Positions 35,298-44,797 of a stretch of DNA of 64,000 bases are shown piece by piece. The notes under the pieces are model-generated. The model was given only the letters and a program-made list of their open reading frames with translations, was not told the DNA's origin and did not search any database. Within the stretch, counting starts at the first letter, position 1, and the number at the start of each line of letters is the position of its first letter. The DNA comes from Pseudomonas sp. GD04091 (GTDB taxonomy: Bacteria > Pseudomonadota > Gammaproteobacteria > Pseudomonadales > Pseudomonadaceae), in contig NZ_JAOEBG010000021.1 in the NCBI RefSeq assembly GCF_029836165.1, positions 41,014 through 105,013 of the forward strand, written 5' to 3'. Position numbers and translations under genes: made by a program.

Positions 35298-35846
35298 ATG
35301 TTCAAGTATATCGGCGACATCGTTAAGGGCACCGGCACACAGCTGCGCAGCCTGGCCATGGTGTTCTCCCACGGGTTCCGCAAGCGCGACACCCTGCAGT
35401 ACCCCGAAGAACCCGTGTACCTGCCGCCGCGCTATCGCGGCCGCATCGTCCTCACCCGCGACCCCGACGGCGAGGAGCGCTGCGTGGCGTGCAACCTCTG
35501 CGCGGTGGCCTGCCCGGTTGGCTGCATCTCGCTGCAGAAGGCCGAGACCGAGGACGGTCGTTGGTACCCAGAGTTCTTCCGTATCAACTTCTCGCGCTGC
35601 ATCTTCTGCGGCCTGTGCGAAGAGGCGTGCCCGACCACCGCGATCCAGCTGACTCCGGATTTCGAAATGGCCGAGTTCAAGCGTCAGGACCTGGTGTACG
35701 AGAAAGAAGATCTGCTGATTTCCGGCCCCGGCAAGAACCCTGACTACAACTTCTACCGTGTTGCGGGTATGGCCATCGCTGGCAAGCCGAAAGGCTCTGC
35801 GCAGAACGAAGCCGAGCCGATCAACGTGAAGAGCTTGCTCCCATAA
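35298..35846 (+). CDS. nuoI: NADH-quinone oxidoreductase subunit I
   Basis: A 182-residue ferredoxin-like subunit with two [4Fe-4S] motifs, CVACNLCAVACPVGC and CIFCGLCEEACPTTA, which hold clusters N6a and N6b. It hands electrons from NuoG to NuoB. Confidence 0.96.
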   Translation: MFKYIGDIVKGTGTQLRSLAMVFSHGFRKRDTLQYPEEPVYLPPRYRGRIVLTRDPDGEERCVACNLCAVACPVGCISLQKAETEDGRWYPEFFRINFSRCIFCGLCEEACPTTAIQLTPDFEMAEFKRQDLVYEKEDLLISGPGKNPDYNFYRVAGMAIAGKPKGSAQNEAEPINVKSLLP

Positions 35847-35856
35847 GGACAGAAAG

Positions 35857-36357
35857 ATGGAATTCGCTTTCTACTTCGCATCCGGGATCGCCGTGGTCTC
35901 CACCCTCCGGGTGGTGACCGGCACCAACCCCGTGCACGCCCTGCTCTACCTGATCATTTCGCTGATCTCCGTGGCGATGATCTTCTTCTCCCTCGGTGCG
36001 CCGTTCGCCGGCGCCCTGGAAGTGATCGCCTACGCCGGCGCCATCATGGTGCTGTTCGTCTTCGTGGTGATGATGCTCAACCTCGGGCCGGCCTCGGTCG
36101 CCCAGGAACGTGGCTGGCTCAAGCCGGGCATCTGGGCGGGGCCGGTGATCCTCGCCGCCCTGCTGCTGCTGGAGCTGCTGTACGTGCTGTTCGTCACCCC
36201 GTCGGGCGCTGCCATCAGCGGTACCACCGTGGACGCCAAGGCCGTGGGCATCAGCCTGTTCGGCCCGTACCTGCTGGTGGTCGAACTGGCGTCGATGCTG
36301 CTGCTCGCCGCCGCCGTCACCGCCTTCCACCTGGGCCGCAACGAGGCGAAGGAGTAA
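35857..36357 (+). CDS. nuoJ: NADH-quinone oxidoreductase subunit J
   Basis: A 166-residue membrane subunit with five hydrophobic helices. The conserved NPVHALLYLIISLISVAMIFFSLGAPF and EVIAYAGAIMVLFVFVVMMLNL, including the pi-bulge helix TM3, are clear. It starts 10 bp after nuoI. Confidence 0.95.
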   Translation: MEFAFYFASGIAVVSTLRVVTGTNPVHALLYLIISLISVAMIFFSLGAPFAGALEVIAYAGAIMVLFVFVVMMLNLGPASVAQERGWLKPGIWAGPVILAALLLLELLYVLFVTPSGAAISGTTVDAKAVGISLFGPYLLVVELASMLLLAAAVTAFHLGRNEAKE

Positions 36358-36360
36358 ATC

Positions 36361-36669
36361 ATGGGTGCTATCCCTCTCGAGCATGGTCTGGCGGTCGCCG
36401 GCATCCTGTTCTGCTTAGGTCTGGTCGGCCTGATGGTCCGCCGCAACATCCTCTTCGTGCTCATGAGCCTGGAAGTCATGATGAACGCCTCCGCCCTGGC
36501 GTTCATCGTCGCCGGTGCCCGTTGGGTCCAGCCCGACGGCCAGGTGATGTTCATTCTGGTGATCAGCCTGGCAGCCGCCGAGGCCAGCATTGGCCTGGCG
36601 ATCCTGCTGCAGCTGTATCGCCGCTTCCACACTCTCGACATCGATGCTGCCAGTGAGATGCGCGGATGA
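36361..36669 (+). CDS. nuoK: NADH-quinone oxidoreductase subunit K
   Basis: A 102-residue subunit with three membrane helices and the two buried glutamates of the family, in [15 protein letters not shown] and [14 protein letters not shown]. The stop overlaps nuoL by four bases. Confidence 0.96.
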
Positions 36670-38519
36670 ACCTTATCTTCCTGACGTTCGTATTCCCCCT
36701 GATCGGCTTCCTGCTGCTGTCGTTCTCCCGTGGACGGTTCTCGGAGAACCTGTCCGCGCTGATCGGCGTCGGTTCGGTGGGCCTCTCGGCCGCCGTGGCC
36801 GCCTACGTGATCTGGCAGTTCAACGTCGCCCCGCCTGAAGGCGGCGCATACAGCCAGCTGCTGTGGCAGTGGATGTCGGTGGACGGCTTCGCGCCGAACT
36901 TCACCCTGTACGTGGACGGCCTGTCGGTCACCATGCTGGGCGTGGTCACCGGTGTCGGCTTCCTGATCCACCTGTTCGCCTCCTGGTACATGCGTGGCGA
37001 AGCCGGCTACTCGCGGTTCTTCTCCTACACCAACCTGTTCATCGCCAGCATGCTGTTCCTGGTGCTGGGCGACAACCTGCTGTTCATCTACTTCGGCTGG
37101 GAAGGCGTGGGCCTGTGCTCGTACCTGTTGATCGGTTTCTACTACAGCAACCGCAACAACGGTAACGCGGCACTCAAGGCCTTCATCGTCACGCGTATCG
37201 GCGACGTGTTCATGGCCATCGGCCTGTTCATCCTGTTCGTCCAGCTGGGTACCCTGAACGTGCAGGAACTGCTGGTGCTGGCACCACAGAAGTTCCAGGC
37301 TGGTGACACCTGGATGGTCCTGGCGACCCTGATGCTGCTGGGTGGCGCGGTCGGTAAATCGGCACAGCTGCCGCTGCAGACCTGGCTTGCCGACGCGATG
37401 GCGGGTCCGACCCCGGTTTCGGCACTGATCCACGCTGCAACCATGGTGACCGCGGGCGTGTATCTGATCGCCCGTACCAACGGCCTGTTCCTGCTGGCAC
37501 CGGACGTCCTGCACCTGGTCGGCGTCGTTGGTGGCGTGACCCTGGTCCTGGCCGGCTTCGCCGCGCTGGTGCAGACCGACATCAAGCGTATCCTCGCCTA
37601 CTCGACCATGAGCCAGATCGGCTACATGTTCCTGGCCCTGGGCGTCGGCGCCTGGGACGCGGCGATCTTCCACCTGATGACCCACGCCTTCTTCAAGGCC
37701 CTGCTGTTCCTTGCCTCCGGTGCGGTGATCGTCGCCTGCCACCACGAGCAGAACATCTTCAAGATGGGCGGCCTGTGGAAGAAGCTGCCGCTGGCCTACG
37801 CCAGCTTCGTGGTCGGCGGCGCCGCCCTGGCCGCCCTGCCGATCCTGACCGTGGGCTTCTACTCCAAGGACGAGATCCTCTGGGAAGCCTTCGCCAGCGG
37901 CAACACCGGCCTGCTGTACGCCGGCCTGCTCGGTGCGTTCATGACCTCGCTGTACACCTTCCGCCTGATCTTCATCGCCTTCCACGGCGAAGCCAAGACC
38001 GAAGCCCATGCCGGCCACGGCATCAGCCACTGGCTGCCGCTGGGCGTGCTGATCGTGCTGTCGACCTTCGTCGGCGCCTGGATCCACCCGCCACTGGCAG
38101 GCGTGCTGCCTGAGAGCGCCGGCCACGCCGGTGGCGAAGCCAAGCACTCGCTGGAGATCGCCTCCGGCGCCATCGCCATCGCCGGTATCCTGCTGTCGGC
38201 CCTGCTGTTCCTGGGCAAGCGCCGCTTCGTCAGCGCGGTGGCCAACAGCGGTATCGGTCGCATCCTGTCGGCCTGGTGGTTCGCCGCCTGGGGCTTCGAC
38301 TGGATCTACGACAAGCTCTTCGTCAAACCTTACCTGCTGATCAGCCACATCCTGCGCAAGGACCCGGTTGACCGCAGCATCGGCCTCATCCCTCGGATGG
38401 CCCGTGGCGGCCATGTCGCCATGAGCAAGACCGAGACCGGCCAGCTGCGCTGGTACACCGCCTCGATCGCCGTCGGCGCCGTGCTGGTGCTCGGTGCCGT
38501 GGTAGTGGCCGCGGTATGA
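36666..38519 (+). CDS. nuoL: NADH-quinone oxidoreductase subunit L
   Basis: A 617-residue antiporter-like proton pump with about 16 helices. The family core SQLPL-type stretch reads [36 protein letters not shown], and the C-terminal lateral helix region is present. The long open frame on the opposite strand here is a by-product of high GC. A 40-bp gap leads to nuoM. Confidence 0.96.
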
Positions 38520-38559
38520 CTATGAATCTTGCGACTTTGCCAAAGGAAACCAACCCGTC

Positions 38560-40092
38560 ATGATTTTGCCTTGGCTGATCCTGATCCCCTTCATCGGCGG
38601 CTTCCTGTGCTGGCTGGGTGAGCGCTTCGGCTCCACCCTGCCGCGCTGGATCGCGCTGCTGACCATGTCCCTGCTGCTCGGCATCGGCCTCTGGCTGTGG
38701 GGCAACGGCGACTACACCCTGGCCCCCGCTCCGGGCGCCGAACCTGCCTGGGCCCTCGAATACAAGGTCGAGTGGATCAAGCGCTTCGGCATCAGCATCC
38801 ACCTGGCCCTCGACGGCCTGTCGCTGCTGATGATCCTGCTCACCGGCCTGCTCGGTGTGCTGTCGGTGCTGTGCTCGTGGAAAGAGATCCAGCGCCACGT
38901 CGGCTTCTTCCACCTCAACCTGATGTGGATCCTCGGCGGCGTGGTCGGCGTGTTCCTGGCCCTGGACCTGTTCCTGTTCTTCTTCTTCTGGGAAATGATG
39001 CTGGTGCCGATGTACTTCCTCATCGCGCTCTGGGGTCACAGCTCGGCGGACGGCAAGAAGACCCGGATCTATGCGGCGACCAAGTTCTTCATCTTCACCC
39101 AGGCCAGCGGCCTGATCATGCTGGTGGCGATCCTTGGCCTGGTACTGGTCAACTACAACAGCACCGGCGTGATCACCTTCAACTACAGTGACCTGCTCAA
39201 GGCCCAACTGCCGCCGGGCGTCGAATACCTGCTGATGCTCGGCTTCTTCATCGCCTTCGCGGTCAAGCTGCCGGTGGTGCCGTTCCACTCCTGGCTGCCG
39301 GACGCCCACGCCCAGGCGCCGACCGCAGGTTCCGTGGACCTCGCGGGCATCCTGCTGAAGACCGCGGCCTACGGTCTGCTGCGCTTCGCCCTGCCGCTGT
39401 TCCCGAACGCCTCGGCCGAGTTCGCGCCGATCGCCATGACCCTGGGTCTGATCGGCATCTTCTACGGTGCCTTCCTGGCCTTCGCCCAGACCGACATCAA
39501 GCGCCTGGTGGCCTTCTCCAGCGTCTCGCACATGGGCTTCGTGCTGATCGGCATCTACTCCGGCAGCCAGCAGGCCCTGCAGGGCGCGGTGATCCAGATG
39601 CTGGCCCACGGCCTGTCGGCCGCCGCGCTGTTCATCCTGGCCGGCCAGCTGTACGAGCGTCTGCACACCCGTGACATGCGCCAGATGGGTGGCCTGTGGC
39701 ACCGCATCGCGTATCTTCCGGCCATCAGCCTGTTCTTCGCCGCCGCGTCGCTGGGCCTGCCCGGCACCGGCAACTTCGTCGGCGAGTTCCTGATCCTGAT
39801 CGGCAGCTTCGCCCACGTCCCATGGATCACCGTGATCGCCACCACCGGCCTGGTGTTCGGCTCGGTCTACTCGCTGATCATGATCCACCGCGCCTACTTC
39901 GGTCCGGCCAAATCCGACACCGTGCTGGCTGGCATGGACGGACGCGAGCTGATCATGGTGCTGGGTCTTGCGGGCCTGCTGATCCTGCTGGGCGTGTATC
40001 CGCAGCCGTTCCTCGACACCTCTGCCGCCACCATGAGCGGTGTGCAGCAGTGGCTCGGTTCCGCTTTCACTCAACTCGCTTCGGCCCGGTAA
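38560..40092 (+). CDS. nuoM: NADH-quinone oxidoreductase subunit M
   Basis: A 510-residue antiporter-like proton pump. The key phrases are FFFWEMMLVPMYFLIALWG with the pump glutamate and FAVKLPVVPFHSWLPDAHAQAPTAGSVDLAGILLKTAAYGLLRF with the central lysine. It ends seven bases before the nuoN start. Confidence 0.96.
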   Translation: MILPWLILIPFIGGFLCWLGERFGSTLPRWIALLTMSLLLGIGLWLWGNGDYTLAPAPGAEPAWALEYKVEWIKRFGISIHLALDGLSLLMILLTGLLGVLSVLCSWKEIQRHVGFFHLNLMWILGGVVGVFLALDLFLFFFFWEMMLVPMYFLIALWGHSSADGKKTRIYAATKFFIFTQASGLIMLVAILGLVLVNYNSTGVITFNYSDLLKAQLPPGVEYLLMLGFFIAFAVKLPVVPFHSWLPDAHAQAPTAGSVDLAGILLKTAAYGLLRFALPLFPNASAEFAPIAMTLGLIGIFYGAFLAFAQTDIKRLVAFSSVSHMGFVLIGIYSGSQQALQGAVIQMLAHGLSAAALFILAGQLYERLHTRDMRQMGGLWHRIAYLPAISLFFAAASLGLPGTGNFVGEFLILIGSFAHVPWITVIATTGLVFGSVYSLIMIHRAYFGPAKSDTVLAGMDGRELIMVLGLAGLLILLGVYPQPFLDTSAATMSGVQQWLGSAFTQLASAR

Positions 40093-40099
40093 GAGCGCT

Positions 40100-41569
40100 A
40101 TGGAATTCACCACTCAACACTTCATCGCATTGGCGCCGATGCTGATCACTACCATCACCACGGTGGTGGTGATGCTGGCGATCGCCTGGAAGCGCAACCA
40201 CTCGCAGACCTTCCTGCTGTCCACCGTGGGCCTGAACCTGGCCCTGCTGTCAATCCTGCCGGCACTGAAGGTCGCGCCGCTGGCGGTCACCACGCTGGTG
40301 ACCATCGACAAGTTCGCCTGCCTGTACATGGCGATCATCCTGGTGGCGACGCTGGCCTGCGTCACCCTTGCCCACGCCTATCTGGGCGAGGGTTCCAAGG
40401 GTTTCCCGGGCAACCGTGAAGAGCTGTACCTGCTGCTGCTGATGTCGGCACTGGGTGGCCTGGTGCTGGTCAGCGCCAACCACCTGGCCGGCCTGTTCAT
40501 CGGCCTGGAGCTGCTGTCGGTGCCGGTCTACGGCCTGGTGGCGTACGCCTTCTTCAACAAGCGCTCGCTGGAAGCCGGCATCAAGTACATGGTGCTGTCG
40601 GCCGCCGGCTCCGCCTTCCTGCTGTTCGGCATGGCGCTGCTGTACGCCGACGCCGGCGCCCTGACCTTCGACCAGCTGGGCAAGGTCCTGGCCGCCACCA
40701 GCATGCCGAGCCTGCTGGCGCAGCTGGGCCTGGGCATGATGCTGGTAGGTCTGGCCTTCAAGCTGTCGCTGGTGCCGTTCCACCTGTGGACCCCGGACGT
40801 GTACGAGGGCGCTCCGGCGCCGGTCGCCGCGTTCCTGGCCACTGCCAGCAAGGTCGCGGTGTTCGCCGTGGTCGTGCGTCTGTTCATGCTCTCCCCCGCC
40901 GCCAGCAGCGGCGTGCTGAGCACCGTGCTGGCGGTGATCGCGGTCGCCTCGATCCTGATCGGCAACCTGCTGGCACTGACCCAGAGCAACCTCAAGCGTC
41001 TGCTCGGTTACTCGTCCATCGCCCACTTCGGCTACCTGGTCATCGCCCTGATCGCCAGCAAGGGTCTGGCCCTGGAAGCCATGGGCGTGTACCTGGTGAC
41101 CTACGTCATCACCAGCCTGGGCGCGTTCGGCGTGATCACCCTGATGTCCTCGCCGTACGCCGGCCGTGACGCCGACGCCCTGTACGAGTACCGCGGCCTG
41201 TTCTGGCGCCGCCCGTACCTGACCGCGGTACTGACCGTGATGATGCTGTCGCTGGCCGGTATCCCGCTGACCGCGGGCTTCATCGGCAAGTTCTACATCA
41301 TCGCCACCGGCGTCGAGTCGCACCTGTGGTGGCTGGTCGGTGCTCTGGTGATCGGCAGCGCCATCGGCGTGTACTACTACCTGCGCGTCATGGTCACCCT
41401 GTACCTGGTCGAACCGAACCTGCGTCGCCACGACGCCCCGCTGAAGTGGGAACAGCGCACCGGCGGCGTGATGCTGCTGGCCATCGCCATCCTCGCCTTC
41501 GTGCTCGGCGTGTACCCGCAACCGCTGCTGGAGATGGTGCAGCAGGCCAGCCTGCAACTGATCGGCTGA
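40100..41569 (+). CDS. nuoN: NADH-quinone oxidoreductase subunit N
   Basis: A 489-residue antiporter-like pump and the last gene of the operon. The start at 40100 gives MEFTTQHFIALAPML. Family phrases are LFIGLELLSVPVYGLVAY, AFKLSLVPFHLWTPDVYEGAPAPVAAFLATASKVA and LSLAGIPLTAGFIGKFY. A strong terminator follows. Confidence 0.96.
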   Translation: MEFTTQHFIALAPMLITTITTVVVMLAIAWKRNHSQTFLLSTVGLNLALLSILPALKVAPLAVTTLVTIDKFACLYMAIILVATLACVTLAHAYLGEGSKGFPGNREELYLLLLMSALGGLVLVSANHLAGLFIGLELLSVPVYGLVAYAFFNKRSLEAGIKYMVLSAAGSAFLLFGMALLYADAGALTFDQLGKVLAATSMPSLLAQLGLGMMLVGLAFKLSLVPFHLWTPDVYEGAPAPVAAFLATASKVAVFAVVVRLFMLSPAASSGVLSTVLAVIAVASILIGNLLALTQSNLKRLLGYSSIAHFGYLVIALIASKGLALEAMGVYLVTYVITSLGAFGVITLMSSPYAGRDADALYEYRGLFWRRPYLTAVLTVMMLSLAGIPLTAGFIGKFYIIATGVESHLWWLVGALVIGSAIGVYYYLRVMVTLYLVEPNLRRHDAPLKWEQRTGGVMLLAIAILAFVLGVYPQPLLEMVQQASLQLIG

Positions 41570-41587
41570 TCGAGCTTGCAAAACAAG

Positions 41588-41617
41588 ACACCCCGCTTCG
41601 AGCGGGGTGTTTTTTTA
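41588..41617 (+). terminator. Rho-independent terminator of the nuo operon
   Basis: ACACCCCGCT-TCG-AGCGGGGTGT followed by seven T residues. It lies 18 bp after nuoN. Confidence 0.93.
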
Positions 41618-41917
41618 TCAGCTATCGATAACTGAACATCGGCGCCCGCCATCGCGCGCGATGGTTGCGACATCACCTTCGCGCTGCAATGCGCTCCTGC
41701 GCAATTCACTGCCAGCGGGCGGCAGATAGACATCAGGCCTGGGCATGCCGCTGGGCGAAAGCTCATGGGTCATTTCAAACTCGGCCCTGACCGACCAGCC
41801 ACAGGCCTCGTTGGTGCATTGCAGATACGCCACCCGCAGAAAGATATGCCGCCCTTCGCTGGTGCGGGTACGCATGCGACTGCTGCAATGCGGACAGACC
41901 AGTTTGTAGGTACTCAC
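41618..41917 (-). CDS. Ogr/Delta-type zinc-finger protein
   Basis: A 99-residue protein read from GTG at 41917, which has AGGG seven bases upstream; an ATG at 41932 is possible. The N-terminus has Cys8-x2-Cys11-x22-Cys34-x4-Cys39 (LVCPHC, CTNEACGW), the exact spacing of Ogr/Delta late-gene activators of P2-like phages. The C-terminal 50 residues are unlike Ogr. No phage structural gene is nearby, so it is either a domesticated regulator or the last piece of a lost prophage. It follows a LuxR-type mini-regulator on the same strand. Confidence 0.72.
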   Translation of the reverse strand: MSTYKLVCPHCSSRMRTRTSEGRHIFLRVAYLQCTNEACGWSVRAEFEMTHELSPSGMPRPDVYLPPAGSELRRSALQREGDVATIARDGGRRCSVIDS

Positions 41918-42150
41918 GGCAACACCCTGCATATGAGGCAACGCCGATGTGACCGCTGGAGAGATCGCCTGCCAGAGTGCGCCTCGAGCGCCGCACTCAC
42001 CCTCCTCTCCACAATGTGATTGTTCATGTCGGATTATTCCCCCAATGCAGTAGCCGTATGGTTCGTGGGGCCTAATTTAAGCCGAAGCAATCACCAGCAA
42101 CCAATCCGGGAGATGTTTCCCCCATCCGCAGGTGCTCGGCAACCACGTCC

Positions 42151-42393
42151 TCATCCTGCCGCGAGCATACCGAAGCGGATGGCCTTGCTAACCGCGGCAA
42201 CCCGAGTGGCGACATCGAACTTGCGCAGGATGTTGCCCACATGAAAGTTCACCGTGGACTCCTTGCATTGTAGGATCCTGCCAATTTCCCACGAGCTCTT
42301 GCCGTAGGCGCACCACAGCAGTACCTGCTGCTCGCGGGGGGTCAGGTACACCGAGGCCGTGTTGTTCATCTGTCGCTCAACTTCGCAGATCAT
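42151..42393 (-). CDS. Stand-alone LuxR-type HTH protein
   Basis: An 80-residue protein that is almost only a LuxR/GerE DNA-binding domain: YLTPREQQVLLWCAYGKSSWEIGRILQCKESTVNFHVGNILRKF. The ATG at 42393 has AAGGA nine bases upstream; ATG at 42369 is the alternative. There is no autoinducer or receiver domain. It diverges from a TonB-dependent receptor gene, 224 bp away, and could control it or the Ogr-like gene downstream. Confidence 0.8.
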   Translation of the reverse strand: MICEVERQMNNTASVYLTPREQQVLLWCAYGKSSWEIGRILQCKESTVNFHVGNILRKFDVATRVAAVSKAIRFGMLAAG

Positions 42394-42616
42394 CGCGCGT
42401 CATCCTTCAGGGTCTGTAGCAGCGGGAATTCCCACAGCTGTCTTCGCCACACCTTACGAAGCCCTCAAGTCCCTCTCTACTCGCACACTCTGTAAAGACC
42501 TCTCCTACAAAGACGTTCTCACTGAACGACGGCGAAATGCAGCTTGCTCCGTGCTCTGGGCGGAAATTCGTTCGTCTCAACGCCGTTCCCGTCAGCCTTT
42601 CGTCTGGAGTTGTACG

Positions 42617-44680
42617 ATGCGTCCTGTTTTGCCACTTTCGTCTTGCCTTGGCCTGGTCGCCCTATTAGGCGCCAACTCACCAGGTTTGGCCGCGCCTGTG
42701 GAACTGGGCCAGGTGCTGATCAGCGACGCGGAGCAGGACGAGCTGGAAGCGGCGCGCGAACGCCTGCGCGACGTGCCTGGCGCCAGCAACCTGGTGGATA
42801 TGAGCAAGGTGGGCGACGGCCGGGTGGCCAGCAACCAGGAGGTGCTGGCCTACCAGCCCGGCGTGTTCGCCCAGTCGGCGGGCAACGACGGCATCAAGCT
42901 GTCAATCCGGGGCTCGGGCATCAACCGCGCCCCGGGCGCGCACGGCTCCGGTGTCTACACAATGTTCGACGGCCTGCCGCTGACCGGCCCGGGCGGCACC
43001 CCCTACGAACTGTTCGAGCCCTTGTGGCTGAGCCGCGCCGAGGTGCTGCGCGGCGCCAACGGCTTCGACCAGGGGGCCCTGGCACTGGGCGGGGCAATCA
43101 ACTACGTGACCCATACCGGCCACGATGCCGCACCGCTGCAGGTGCGCTACGAAGTCGGCAGCCGTGGCTACCAGCGCCGACACATCAGCTCCGGCCAGGT
43201 GCTGGGCAACCTCGACTACTACGTGGCCCTGACCGATGCCGAGTACGACGGCTACCAGGACCACAGCAGCGGGAGCGCCAAGGGCATCGCCGCCAACGTC
43301 GGTTATCGCTTCAATCCGAACCTGGAGACGCGATTCTACCTGCGCTACCGGGAGACCGAGAACGACCTGGCCGGGCGCCTGACCAAGGACCAGATCAAGC
43401 ATCATCCCCGTGCCGCCAACTCCGCCTACCTGGCCCGCGACGACAGCCGTCCGCAGCCAGGCAGCACCTGGGTGGGCAACAAGACCACCTTCTTCCTCGA
43501 CGACGACTCACGCCTGGAGGCCGGGCTGGTCTATCACGACTACCCGATGGATCTGCGCGAAGGCCCGATGCGTCTGAAAGTGGCGTACAGCGATGTCAGC
43601 GGCACGCTCAACTACTTGCGCCGTGACACCCTGTTCGGCCACGAGAGCAAGACCACCGTCGGCTGGCGCACCACCAAGCACCTGCCCAACAGTGGCGCCT
43701 CGCAGTTCACCCGCAGCGGCGGCAACGACTTCGGCGCCCGCAGCCGCGACTTCAGCTACCAGGGCTCGGACACCGTGCTGCACGTCGGCAACGACCTGGA
43801 GCTGATCCCCGACCTGTGGCTGAGCACCGGCCTGGCAATGATCTACACCCGTCGCGAAAGCGACGTGACCTACCCCGCCGAAGGCGGCAAGGTCAGCCAG
43901 CACGATTGGGACTACGCGCCCCGCGTGGGTCTGCGCTATGACGTTCGACCAGACCTGCAGGTCTACGGCAACCTCAGCCGCTCGGTCGAGCCGCCGCATC
44001 CCTGGTCGTTGATCTGGAGCTCGACGGTCGCTACCCAGCCGATCGAAATGCAGAATCAGACAGCCACCACCCTGGAACTGGGCGCACGAGGCGATTCTGC
44101 ACTGGGGCGCTGGGACCTGGCCTGGTACTACGCACAAGTGCGCCATGAACTGTTGGCCGTGGAGATCGTCCCTGGTCTCCCCGCCAAGGAAGTCAACGCC
44201 AGCGCCACCGTGCACCAGGGCATTGAGGCCGGCCTCGACAGCACCCTCTGGGAACAACCGGGCACCGGCAAGCTCAGCCTGCGCCAGGCGTACACCTTCA
44301 GCGACTTCCATTACCGCGACGACGACAGGTTCGGCGACAACCGCCTGCCCGGCATCCCCATGCACTACTACCAGGCCGAACTGCGCTACGACTGGCCGAG
44401 CGGTTTCTACGCCGGGGTGAACACGCAGATGGCGTCCAAGGTGCAGGTGGACTACGCCAACAGCTACCACGCCGATGCCTACGCCCTGCTCGGCGCGCGC
44501 CTGGGCTGGGATTCGCCGAAACGGGACTGGCAGACCTGGCTGGACCTGCGCAACCTCACCAACAAGCGTTACGCAGCGACGGTGACGCCGGGGTACAACG
44601 ATGGCGGGCAGGACGTCGCCCGCTCGACGCCGGGGGAAGGGTTCGGGGTGTATGCGGGGGTTTCCTACAGTTTCCGTTGA
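42617..44680 (+). CDS. TonB-dependent outer-membrane receptor
   Basis: A 687-residue receptor. The ATG at 42617 is followed by a signal peptide ending PGLA-A. The plug domain spans about residues 35-165 (IKLSIRGSGINRAPGAHGSG, YELFEPLWLSRAEVLRGANG, ALGGAINYVT) and the rest is a 22-strand barrel ending in YAGVSYSFR with the terminal Phe-Arg. No N-terminal signalling domain is present, so it is not part of an ECF sigma/anti-sigma relay. The substrate is unknown; ferric chelates are most common for this plug type. No Fur box was recognised upstream, but a LuxR-type regulator is divergent. Confidence 0.88.
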   Translation: MRPVLPLSSCLGLVALLGANSPGLAAPVELGQVLISDAEQDELEAARERLRDVPGASNLVDMSKVGDGRVASNQEVLAYQPGVFAQSAGNDGIKLSIRGSGINRAPGAHGSGVYTMFDGLPLTGPGGTPYELFEPLWLSRAEVLRGANGFDQGALALGGAINYVTHTGHDAAPLQVRYEVGSRGYQRRHISSGQVLGNLDYYVALTDAEYDGYQDHSSGSAKGIAANVGYRFNPNLETRFYLRYRETENDLAGRLTKDQIKHHPRAANSAYLARDDSRPQPGSTWVGNKTTFFLDDDSRLEAGLVYHDYPMDLREGPMRLKVAYSDVSGTLNYLRRDTLFGHESKTTVGWRTTKHLPNSGASQFTRSGGNDFGARSRDFSYQGSDTVLHVGNDLELIPDLWLSTGLAMIYTRRESDVTYPAEGGKVSQHDWDYAPRVGLRYDVRPDLQVYGNLSRSVEPPHPWSLIWSSTVATQPIEMQNQTATTLELGARGDSALGRWDLAWYYAQVRHELLAVEIVPGLPAKEVNASATVHQGIEAGLDSTLWEQPGTGKLSLRQAYTFSDFHYRDDDRFGDNRLPGIPMHYYQAELRYDWPSGFYAGVNTQMASKVQVDYANSYHADAYALLGARLGWDSPKRDWQTWLDLRNLTNKRYAATVTPGYNDGGQDVARSTPGEGFGVYAGVSYSFR

Positions 44681-44701
44681 CACCGGAGGCGCCTTGCGCG
44701 C

Positions 44702-44797
44702 CATTCGCCGGCAAGCCGGCTCCCACAGGAACCTGCGGTTTCCTTTTAAGAGCCGGCTGGTCGGCGATGGGCTGCGCAGCAGCCCCTTCAAGACGGC
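44702..44797. repeat. REP-related repeats
   Basis: TTCGCCGGCAAGCCGGCTCC followed by CACAG, then AGAGCCGGCTGGTCGGCGAT and GGGCTGCGCAGCAGCCCC. These are variant REP halves between the receptor gene and the AI-2E permease gene. Confidence 0.65.

Noticed and set aside
36030..38414. 794-codon open frame opposite nuoJ-nuoL
   Set aside because: Same reason: it crosses three well-supported genes on the other strand and its product is low-complexity.
42400..42616. Fur or zinc-uptake operator before the TonB receptor
   Set aside because: No convincing 19-bp palindrome was found in this stretch.
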